DNA from: Bacteroidales bacterium
GTDB lineage: Bacteria > Bacteroidota > Bacteroidia > Bacteroidales > UBA1402
Length of the DNA: 64,000 nucleotides
Assembly: GCA_021373135.1 (NCBI GenBank)
Contig: JAJFTH010000006.1
Location: 62,001-126,000, forward strand
Direction of reading: 5' to 3'
Of this stretch, positions 53,727-61,579 are shown piece by piece. Under the pieces are notes generated by a model, which made no database searches, was not told the DNA's origin, and was given only the letters and a program-made list of their open reading frames with translations. The number at the start of each line of letters is the position of its first letter. Position 1 is the first letter of the stretch. The translations under genes were made by a program, and so were the position numbers.

Positions 53727-56700
53727 TTAAAAGTTAATGTTTATACCGGCAGAAAAGCCTCTTGATTTAGGATAATTGTCATAATCTATTCCTATAGAAG
53801 AAGCAGATGAATTTCCTGCTTTTGTATTCACTTCAGGATCGTAACCTGAATATTTTGTGATTACAAATAGATTCTGACCGGTGCAATAGATGCGTACTTT
53901 ATTCTTTGTTCCGAATATATCCTTTAGATTATATCCCAAAGTCAAATTGTCCAGCCGTAAAAAGCTACCATCTTCAAGCCAACGGGAGGAAGCATATTCA
54001 TAAGCAGCATGAGCAATACCTTGTGAGCCTTCCGTACTGACATTCTGACCTGCCAAACGATTCGTCTGAGAAATTTCGGCTCTGGTATTGTTGTAGATTT
54101 TGTTGCCGACACAACCTCTGAATCCTATATTCAAATCAAAATCTTTATATTTCAAGGTCGAACTTAGACCCATTGTAGCTGTCGGAAGCGCATGACCGAT
54201 AATCGTCTTGTCTGCAGATGTAATTCCATCACCGGTGAAATCGGTAAATATTTCTTTACCATTGGCATCCAATCCTTTATATTCGTAGCCATAGAATGAG
54301 CCGTAAGCTTCTCCTTCCCGAATAATCTGAATGCCCACACTGGGAGCACCGGAACCGCTAATAGTGCCGGTATGAATATCAGAACCTTCATACAACTTAG
54401 TAATATTATTTTTATTACTGGCAATATTGAAATCAATAGCCCATTGCAGGTCCTTCTTCTGAATGGCTATAGCACCTATACTGAATTCAATCCCTTTATT
54501 GGTCATTTCTCCGATATTATCAAGATAGGCCGAAGATACCGCAGGTTGAACAGCTACCAATTCCACCAATAGTTTTGTCGTGTTCTTGTTGTACAAATCA
54601 ACCGTTCCATAAATACGTTGTTTGAAAAACCCAAAATCAATACCGACATTCATTTGTGTGGTTTGTTCCCATTGTAATTTGCTATTTGGAATGGTAGTGG
54701 CGGTATATCTTGCATAATAAGTATCACCGAAGTAAGATCCACCCAGTTGGTTGACAGAAAGTGTGGACACGTAGCGGTAATTTCCGATTTCCTGGTTACC
54801 GGTACCACCATATCCTATTCTTACTTTCAGATTTGATAAAGCGTTGATGTTTTCCATCCATTTTTCGTTGATTACCCGCCATGCCAAACCGACCGAAGGA
54901 AATAGTCCGTATTGATTGTCTTTCCCGAATCTGGAAGATCCGTCGGTTCGTAAGGTTGCTGTGAGAATATACCGGTTATCGTAGGTATAATTCACACGGC
55001 CAAAATAGGAGATCAACCTATTTGATTCATTCAATATGTCAATCGTTGTCTTACCGGTCGCATCCATACTGTTATAACTCAAATTGTCATTACTGAATCC
55101 TTCGGCTAACGTACTGGTGAAGTAATTATCATATTGCTGCCATGAATATCCACCTAATATATTAATCTGATGGTTTTTAAATTGTTTATCGTAGGTAAGA
55201 TACAATTCCAGCAATTTGCTCCCATTCTTGCGGTCACTGTTTATTGCCCTGCCACTGACATCTTTTCCTATTGAAGATGCAATCGGTTGGTAAATATTTC
55301 TTTCTTGTGCATCACGATCGTAAGCTAAGTTTAATTTTGCTTTTAAATCAGAGAAGATTGTAAGTTCTGTTTCCAAATTTCCGATGACGCGGTTGCCTTC
55401 TGTTTTGTCGATCATTTGATTTTGTAATGCAACCGGGTTTCGTACATCATTCGAATATTCCAAATAAGTACCATCGGCATTTTTAACCGGCTGAGTCGGA
55501 TCCATTTTAAGTATATTATTCAATACACCACCTCTATATCCTCCTGTCTGCTGTTCAACAAGATTATTCGAATTGTAATTTGAGTTGGCCATGTTGAACT
55601 GAAACTTTAACCGGTCATTAAAACATTTCTGGTTTACATTTACACGTACATTATACCTGTTCATGTCGGTATTGATAATGATTCCATCCTGGTCTTGTAC
55701 TCCAAGTGAGACCCGGTATTGGGAGTTTTGATTACCACCGCTAAATGCGACATTATGACTTTGTGAATATGCTGTACGAAAGATTTCATCTTGCCAATCG
55801 GTATCGGCATTACCGAAAGTTGCGGACAATCCTTTTGCAGTAATCACTTTTTTATAATCGCTGGCAGAGAGAATATCCAATTTCTTCGGCAAACTGCTAA
55901 ATCCAAAAGATCCGTCATAGCTTAATTTTACTTCACCGACAGCACCCCTTTTGGTCGTTATCATAATGACTCCATTGGCTCCGCGTGAACCGTAAATGGC
56001 AGTAGCCGAAGCATCCTTTAATATGGTCATTGACTCAATATCTTCCGAGGCCAACATCACCAATGGATTTGTAGCGGAATTATTAAGCCCATTATCGGAA
56101 GAAGAATTGAGATTAAGCTGTGTCCTATTGTTATCGACCGGAACACCGTCAATGACAAAAAGAGGCTCACTGCTTGCTGTAATAGAGTTTGTTCCACGGA
56201 TACGGATGCTTGGAGCACTTCCAGGTTCACCGTTTGCGGTTATTATTTGAACACCTGCCGTTTTACCGTTTAATAATTGTTCGGGCGATGAAACAAAGCC
56301 TTTATTGAACTTTTCAGAATTGACGGTAGAAATTGCACCCGTATTGTCTGATCTCTTCTGTGTCCCATAACCAACGACCACCACTTCTTCCATCATCCTC
56401 GCGTCTTCCTCCAGTCTGATCAGCACGTTTTTTTGCGAACCGACCTTATATTCCAGAGTAGAATATCCGATATACGAAACAATCAATGTTGATTGCCCGG
56501 GCATATCCAATGAGAAATTCCCCTTACTATCCGTAATTTTTTGAACTTTTGTCCCTTTCAACGTTACGATAGCCCCAACGAGTGGTTCGCCTTTTTGATC
56601 GGTGACAACTCCCAATATTTTTTGGTACGTTTGGCCTGATGAATTTTTGTCGGCATTGGATTTTTCTTTCAAGGCTATATTCTTACCTTCCATTGTAAAT

Positions 56701-57020
56701 ACAATGTCAGTACCATTGAGGACTTTATTCAAAACCTCTCCGACCTTGCTGTCCGTAGCATCAACAGATACGATTCGCTTGATATCAACAACTTGTTCAT
56801 CAAAAACAAAAAGATAATCCGTTTGCTTTTCTATTTGGGAAAAGACAACGCTTAATGGGACGTTTTTTAAATGGAATGAAACCGTTTTTTCCTGGGAAGT
56901 GTCGGCTAAAACATTGAATGAGGAAATTAGAAAGAATGCAAAAAGGCTCATCAGCCTTAAAATTAAAGTAATTCGGGCTTTTTCCTGTATAAAAAAAGTC
57001 CTGTAAAGAATGTTTTTCAT
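53727..57020 (-). CDS. SusC/RagA TonB-dependent transporter with N-terminal STN domain
   Basis: This 1097-residue outer-membrane transporter is a SusC homologue. After a signal segment (to about residue 40) it has an STN domain (about 47-118, FHLKNVPLSVVFSQIEKQTD and VGEVLNKVLNGTDI), the periplasmic module that contacts a FecR anti-sigma factor. Then come a carboxypeptidase-like domain (ILGVVTDQKGEPLVGAIVTL), a plug (VVVGYGTQKRSDNTGAIST, TSATAIYGSRGANGV-type region) and a 22-strand barrel ending SAGININF. The STN domain and the upstream sigma/FecR pair mark it as a signalling transporter. Its substrate is probably a glucan or glycan fragment, judging by the GH65 neighbour. Confidence 0.96.
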   Translation of the reverse strand: MKNILYRTFFIQEKARITLILRLMSLFAFFLISSFNVLADTSQEKTVSFHLKNVPLSVVFSQIEKQTDYLFVFDEQVVDIKRIVSVDATDSKVGEVLNKVLNGTDIVFTMEGKNIALKEKSNADKNSSGQTYQKILGVVTDQKGEPLVGAIVTLKGTKVQKITDSKGNFSLDMPGQSTLIVSYIGYSTLEYKVGSQKNVLIRLEEDARMMEEVVVVGYGTQKRSDNTGAISTVNSEKFNKGFVSSPEQLLNGKTAGVQIITANGEPGSAPSIRIRGTNSITASSEPLFVIDGVPVDNNRTQLNLNSSSDNGLNNSATNPLVMLASEDIESMTILKDASATAIYGSRGANGVIMITTKRGAVGEVKLSYDGSFGFSSLPKKLDILSASDYKKVITAKGLSATFGNADTDWQDEIFRTAYSQSHNVAFSGGNQNSQYRVSLGVQDQDGIIINTDMNRYNVRVNVNQKCFNDRLKFQFNMANSNYNSNNLVEQQTGGYRGGVLNNILKMDPTQPVKNADGTYLEYSNDVRNPVALQNQMIDKTEGNRVIGNLETELTIFSDLKAKLNLAYDRDAQERNIYQPIASSIGKDVSGRAINSDRKNGSKLLELYLTYDKQFKNHQINILGGYSWQQYDNYFTSTLAEGFSNDNLSYNSMDATGKTTIDILNESNRLISYFGRVNYTYDNRYILTATLRTDGSSRFGKDNQYGLFPSVGLAWRVINEKWMENINALSNLKVRIGYGGTGNQEIGNYRYVSTLSVNQLGGSYFGDTYYARYTATTIPNSKLQWEQTTQMNVGIDFGFFKQRIYGTVDLYNKNTTKLLVELVAVQPAVSSAYLDNIGEMTNKGIEFSIGAIAIQKKDLQWAIDFNIASNKNNITKLYEGSDIHTGTISGSGAPSVGIQIIREGEAYGSFYGYEYKGLDANGKEIFTDFTGDGITSADKTIIGHALPTATMGLSSTLKYKDFDLNIGFRGCVGNKIYNNTRAEISQTNRLAGQNVSTEGSQGIAHAAYEYASSRWLEDGSFLRLDNLTLGYNLKDIFGTKNKVRIYCTGQNLFVITKYSGYDPEVNTKAGNSSASSIGIDYDNYPKSRGFSAGININF

Positions 57021-57276
57021 ATATTTGTGATTAGAAGAGTTAATACTGCATTTTTGATTTTAAAAAGTAGGCTTTGACTATTCTTGATCGGCGGATATGG
57101 AGGTATTCGCCGATTTTATTCAACGGTTTGGAGGTTCGCGTGTTTTCATCTCATTATTTTTTATTTTAATATTTAGGTATTCGATGTAACTCGCCAAATA
57201 ATTGTTCACTTTTGTGAGTGATAGATCATGGGCTCGTTTCATACGGTTTTTTTAAGGTTCATGATTTTTGTTTAAT
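57021..57276. other. 256-base leader region of the SusC gene with one hairpin
   Basis: No TAnnTTTG element lies on the coding strand here, which suits a promoter read by the neighbouring ECF sigma factor. A hairpin at 57087-57114 (ATCGGCG and CGCCGAT with an inner ATA/TAT) is the only clear structure. Confidence 0.4.
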
Positions 57277-58224
57277 TTAGTATATGACTACGGTATTATT
57301 TTCTTCATCTCTTTGAAAATCGAAGTCGTTTGTATATTTTAATACCTTGATTACATGATCAATGCCTTCTTTTTGTCTGAACTTTCCGGTACATTTAAAA
57401 TTATTAATGTCTTTGTTCCGGACAATGATCCGTATTTGATAGTATTGCTCAAGTTTTTTAAAGAGATCTATTAAAGGTTCATTCTTAAATACATAAATTC
57501 CATCCCGCCATAAAAAACCATCTTCTGATTCCAACCTCGATGCCAGTAACTTTCCGTTTTCCATTTGGACCCTTTCGTTTGGTTTTAGCATGATTTTCTG
57601 AGAGGTCTTTAGATCGGAAATACAGACTGATCCCTTCAATAACGATGTTTCAAAAATATCGGAATGATTGTAGGCCAGGACATTGAATGTGGTTCCCAAT
57701 ACTTTTATATCACACTTTTGAGTCCTGACATGAAACGGTTGCCTGGCATTGTGCGTTACCTCAAAATAGCCCTCTCCATCTAAAACGACGGTCCGGTTTT
57801 CAGCATCAAATGTTGAAGGAAATTGAAATTTTGAATTTGAATTCAACGAAACTTTGGTACCGTCAGAAAGCGTCAAATGAACACGTTGTCCCATAGGGAC
57901 TTCTATTGTCTGAGTGAATATGGGATTCGGTTTATCTACTACCTTTTGGACAAATAGTGTTCCTCCGACAGCAATGGCAATAACGGCTGCCACTTTCATC
58001 CAATCTTTAAAGAAAATAGTCAAGGGCTTTAGCCTTGGCACCTTAGTCTCTTGTTTCGTCGCATCCGCCTCGTTTTCGCACCAAATAGCAGTATCATAGA
58101 GACGTCGAAGTCGCATGAACTGCTTCCGATTTTCAGCAGTTTTTTCAATCCATTGCAGTATTTCCAACTTCTCTTCCGGAAGGGCTTCGCCTTTTAAATA
58201 CTTATATATTAATTCTTGATTCAT
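57277..58224 (-). CDS. FecR-type anti-sigma factor
   Basis: This 315-residue protein has a short cytoplasmic N-terminal domain (residues 1-75), one transmembrane helix (about 76-95, MKVAAVIAIAVGGTLFVQ), then the periplasmic FecR domain (VPMGQRVHLTLSDGTKVSLNS, VLDGEGYFEVTHN, VLGTTFNVLAY). A C-terminal DUF4974 domain (LIDLFKKLEQYYQIRI, FTGKFR-like KCTGKFRQKEGIDHVIKVLK) ends it. The N-terminal part should hold the ECF sigma factor, and the periplasmic part should contact the STN domain of the neighbouring SusC. It lies between the sigma gene and the SusC gene. Confidence 0.96.
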   Translation of the reverse strand: MNQELIYKYLKGEALPEEKLEILQWIEKTAENRKQFMRLRRLYDTAIWCENEADATKQETKVPRLKPLTIFFKDWMKVAAVIAIAVGGTLFVQKVVDKPNPIFTQTIEVPMGQRVHLTLSDGTKVSLNSNSKFQFPSTFDAENRTVVLDGEGYFEVTHNARQPFHVRTQKCDIKVLGTTFNVLAYNHSDIFETSLLKGSVCISDLKTSQKIMLKPNERVQMENGKLLASRLESEDGFLWRDGIYVFKNEPLIDLFKKLEQYYQIRIIVRNKDINNFKCTGKFRQKEGIDHVIKVLKYTNDFDFQRDEENNTVVIY

Positions 58225-58411
58225 CTTTTCTAATCTTTAAAGGGTTTATTATAAGTAAAACGATGCTGTGTATTACTATTCACAGTTTGCCCTCTATCAT
58301 AAAGACAAATGGAAACAGTGTATCACTAGTGGAACATGAAATATTTATTTAAATAAGTTGATTTTAAATTTTTAAAAGAGGATGCCAAAATGGAGCGGAT
58401 TTCCTGTAATT

Positions 58412-58972
58412 TCACCAGCTTAGCAAAAATAAAAGGGAAGGAATGTAGTCTTTTAAATTAATACGTAGCATTCTCAATACTTTAGAAATATGATAATCAA
58501 CCCCTTTTACAGTGAGGCCTAAGAGTTGAGCAATTTCTTTGCTCGATTTGTCCTCCACACGGCTCATATTAAAAATACGCCGTGTCTGTTCAGAGAGAGA
58601 GGCTAATGTCTGTTCAAAAATAGAACGAACCTCTTCTGAAAATAAAATATTGGGGTCACACGACTCTAAAGTGGAGATTCTTAGTTCAAGTTCCCGTTGC
58701 GAGGCATCAAAAAGGGATTCGTAAACCTCAAATTTCATTTGTTCATGGCGTAAATAGTTGAGTGATTTATTTTTCACAACAGTGAACAGAAAAGCCTGGA
58801 TATTAAGTACATCATCTGCCGTATTCATATTTTCCCACAACTTCAACATGGCCTCCGATGCAAAATCCTCTGCACTTTCTACATGATGCACATACGATTT
58901 TGCAAACAGAAAGCATTTTTGATAGTACGTGCTATATATTTCGTTAAAAATTTTGAGTTTGTCTTTTTCCAT
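58412..58972 (-). CDS. ECF RNA polymerase sigma factor
   Basis: This 186-residue sigma-70 family factor of the extracytoplasmic-function type has region 2 (YYQKCFLFAKSYVHHVESAEDFASEA, VFLKLW-like MLKLWEN, and NKSLNYLRHE) and region 4 (LSEQTRRIFNMSRVEDKSSKEIAQLLGLTVKGVDYHISKVLRML, read as separate segments). Regions 1 and 3 are absent. It should be held at the membrane by the FecR protein encoded next and released when the SusC transporter binds its substrate, activating the SusC gene. The 187-base gap to the FecR gene is longer than usual for such pairs. Confidence 0.94.
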   Translation of the reverse strand: MEKDKLKIFNEIYSTYYQKCFLFAKSYVHHVESAEDFASEAMLKLWENMNTADDVLNIQAFLFTVVKNKSLNYLRHEQMKFEVYESLFDASQRELELRISTLESCDPNILFSEEVRSIFEQTLASLSEQTRRIFNMSRVEDKSSKEIAQLLGLTVKGVDYHISKVLRMLRINLKDYIPSLLFLLSW

Positions 58973-59122
58973 AGAAATTCAAGATTGATTAGGGTCTGCC
59001 GGTTAAGTCAACTCTATTGCTGCTTTATTTTTCGTGGTACTATCATTTTTCAACCAAATTTTGGAAATCATCGTGATTGATGGGATAATAAAAGTGTTTA
59101 ACAGCAGGCTCTAATATAGACT

Positions 59123-61555
59123 TTAATTCTTTCTTTGTCCATTATATTTCATATAGCCGGGATCTTGCTCCGGAGCACGCAAACCTGCCACTTCCAGTGC
59201 CTTCAGCACAAAAACATTCCACGAAAAGACCCTCGTACTTGACCACCAACAATTGGGCACATTCAAATCGTAAGGCAAGAATTCATGGCTGAATGGTTCA
59301 TCGGGATTTAAGGTGATTTCTGCCGTCATTCGGTCTTTGATTCGTTTTTCCGCAGGTTTCCAACCGTGTTTCAGACCGGCCACATAACCGCAGATTTCTT
59401 CGCGCATCCAACTACCTGCATTGTAATAAATGCCGTTATCCCAAAACAGATTGGGCGAAAAGGGTTTGTTTTTTTGAGTGAAGTAGGTCTCGGTCACATG
59501 GAAGATCAAAGGAGAATAGCCATCGTGAGCAGGAACTTTGTCCAAGGTGTTGTTCACCATTTCAGAAGTTAGAATAGGTTCATTGAAAAGCCACAAGGAT
59601 ACAAATTCGGGCAAAAGAGCATTGAAGGTGATGACATACGGATACAACTTATTATCGACCAAATAGCCCAGTTTCCTATCGTAAAAAGCCCGATATCCGG
59701 CATTGGCTTTTTCAATGTAAGCGTTTTGAACGGGCATACCCAATTCCTGAGCCACCCGCAGGGTCACGGCAAGCATGCCTTGATTGACCGCCAAAGCAGA
59801 AGTGGTGTTGGGATATTCCACACAGTCGTTTTGCCCCAACACAAAATGAGCGTTGCAAATCCCATCGCCGTCCGGATCCAATTCCCGGATGCAATAGCCG
59901 AAAGCTTTTGAAATCTTATCCATGGGCGGTGGCGTGCCGTACTGCCGCTTGTTGACCAAGGCAAACCATAAGAACTCCAGTGTGGCATCATTGCCTTTCA
60001 GCTCTTTACTTCCCATGCAAGGCGTAATGATAGTGCCGATGGTGCCGGCAGCATTTTGAGTGGCCGCCCAGGCGTTGAATATTTTTTCGCTGCTTTCCTG
60101 GTTAAAGACACCCATCTGACTCCAAAAAGAATCCCGGTTGTACATGTCGGGTGCGTAATTGATGCTCGGTACGCTTAACGGCGTAAAATTATCCGCACTG
60201 GTAATCCACATCAGCATCTGATAACAAGCATAGAGGCATTTCTCTTCGGTCGTTCCCTGAAAATGCAATCCATCTGCCAAGCAGACCTGCGAAGCCAGAC
60301 GAACATCGTGAAGCGTCGGTTTGGCCGGAACTGCAAAAATAAAAGTCCGCTTTGTGTTCATCACACCTGCACGCAACTGATGATAAGCACGTTCTGATGC
60401 CACAGACTGAATGACATCAAGGTCTTTGATTTCCAATTTAAAAGGATCTCCGGTTTTCAGGTTGGAAGCAGCCATGAGCAAGTTTGTAGGCTGGCCTTCC
60501 GTGTTGGCTAAAAAAACGGTTTCCTCCTGCGAAGTCCATTTATTTTCAAAAGAGGGTATATTGGTCTGATAATGGAAGCCTTGCACATCCATGTTGGCGG
60601 TTCCGTCGTTTTTAAAAAGTCTTAGAGAAAAAGGGCTACCGGAGCGGTGTTTGAAACGAACGGTGTAAAAACCGTCAGGCAGCTGGTACGGTAAGCGGAA
60701 TCCGACTACATCGGCTACGGCTTTTTCACCTTGAATGGTATAAATGGAATCCGTCGAAGTGACTTCAGCACCGTTATAGGACTTCCACTGTGCTATTTCG
60801 GGGGTTTTATAATGAATTTCTTTAGTAGGGTGGTTAAAATCGGAAAGCTCGCCGAAAGTCAATTGTACAAAGTTTTTCCCATAGCTCCGATCTTCCATCG
60901 TTGCAACCCGATATAAGTTTGCATCACAGATTTCCCGAATAGCCCGAAAGCCGATTTCACCGGTAGAAGGACGGCGACGGATGTTCCGGGTCCAGAGATT
61001 CCGGTTTCCGGCATCGGTCAACAGGCCGACGGCCAAGGTATCTCCCATCATATAACCCGCAGCAGGAAAGGTTTCATGGGCCACGCCTCCCTTGTTGTCT
61101 GCATCATCGAAACTCCAGAAAGTGGAAGGGGTATGTTTGGAGGACAAAGAGGTATTTACGGAATAATAGAGCAGGGGTAAATTGGTCTGAAGCAGCTCCA
61201 TGCGTTTTTCCACCACTTGTTTGTTGATTTTTTCATAAATCACAGAAACAGAGAGATCTGTCTCCAGCCTGTTCAATTTGACAATGCCCGAAAGAATGAT
61301 GGCATTTCCTTTTTGAATAGCCGATGTGACTTTCCAATGATTGACATATTCGCGAATGGAATAATCCTCATTTTCAACATACAGATTCAACTCACCTGTA
61401 TGTTCGGGAGTTGAAATCGGTGTAGTCCCGTAAAACAGATCCACATAAAATCCGGAAAGGGTATCACCGGAAATCTTCATGTTCAACTCGCCGGCCGACA
61501 GTGTAGAGGAAACGAATAAGAATAGAAGTATCAAACAACTGCAATTAATCTTCAT
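59123..61555 (-). CDS. Secreted six-hairpin glycosidase-like protein
   Basis: This 810-residue protein starts with a signal peptide (MKINCSCLILLFLFVSSTLSA). A beta-sandwich N-terminal part comes first, then a mid-domain with beta-strand features (FYTVRFKHRSGSPFSLRLF). The C-terminal half looks like an (alpha/alpha)6 toroid (CLYACYQMLMWITS, NRDSFWSQMGVFNQ, FLWFALVNKRQYGTPPP, GQNDCVEYPNTTSALAVNQG, LFWDNGIYYNAGSWMREE). Conserved acidic residues around DMYNRDSFW and WDNGIYYN may be catalytic. I could not assign a CAZy family. It follows the T9SS-exported gene by 24 bases, so both are probably co-transcribed. Its substrate presumably matches that of the downstream SusCD locus. Confidence 0.72.
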   Translation of the reverse strand: MKINCSCLILLFLFVSSTLSAGELNMKISGDTLSGFYVDLFYGTTPISTPEHTGELNLYVENEDYSIREYVNHWKVTSAIQKGNAIILSGIVKLNRLETDLSVSVIYEKINKQVVEKRMELLQTNLPLLYYSVNTSLSSKHTPSTFWSFDDADNKGGVAHETFPAAGYMMGDTLAVGLLTDAGNRNLWTRNIRRRPSTGEIGFRAIREICDANLYRVATMEDRSYGKNFVQLTFGELSDFNHPTKEIHYKTPEIAQWKSYNGAEVTSTDSIYTIQGEKAVADVVGFRLPYQLPDGFYTVRFKHRSGSPFSLRLFKNDGTANMDVQGFHYQTNIPSFENKWTSQEETVFLANTEGQPTNLLMAASNLKTGDPFKLEIKDLDVIQSVASERAYHQLRAGVMNTKRTFIFAVPAKPTLHDVRLASQVCLADGLHFQGTTEEKCLYACYQMLMWITSADNFTPLSVPSINYAPDMYNRDSFWSQMGVFNQESSEKIFNAWAATQNAAGTIGTIITPCMGSKELKGNDATLEFLWFALVNKRQYGTPPPMDKISKAFGYCIRELDPDGDGICNAHFVLGQNDCVEYPNTTSALAVNQGMLAVTLRVAQELGMPVQNAYIEKANAGYRAFYDRKLGYLVDNKLYPYVITFNALLPEFVSLWLFNEPILTSEMVNNTLDKVPAHDGYSPLIFHVTETYFTQKNKPFSPNLFWDNGIYYNAGSWMREEICGYVAGLKHGWKPAEKRIKDRMTAEITLNPDEPFSHEFLPYDLNVPNCWWSSTRVFSWNVFVLKALEVAGLRAPEQDPGYMKYNGQRKN

Positions 61556-61579
61556 ACATTGGATGTTAGAGTGTTGATG

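Noticed and set aside
53727..58972. Siderophore uptake system (sigma/FecR/TonB receptor)
   Set aside because: The receptor has the SusC carboxypeptidase-like domain and is followed by SusD and GH65, so a glycan system is far more likely.
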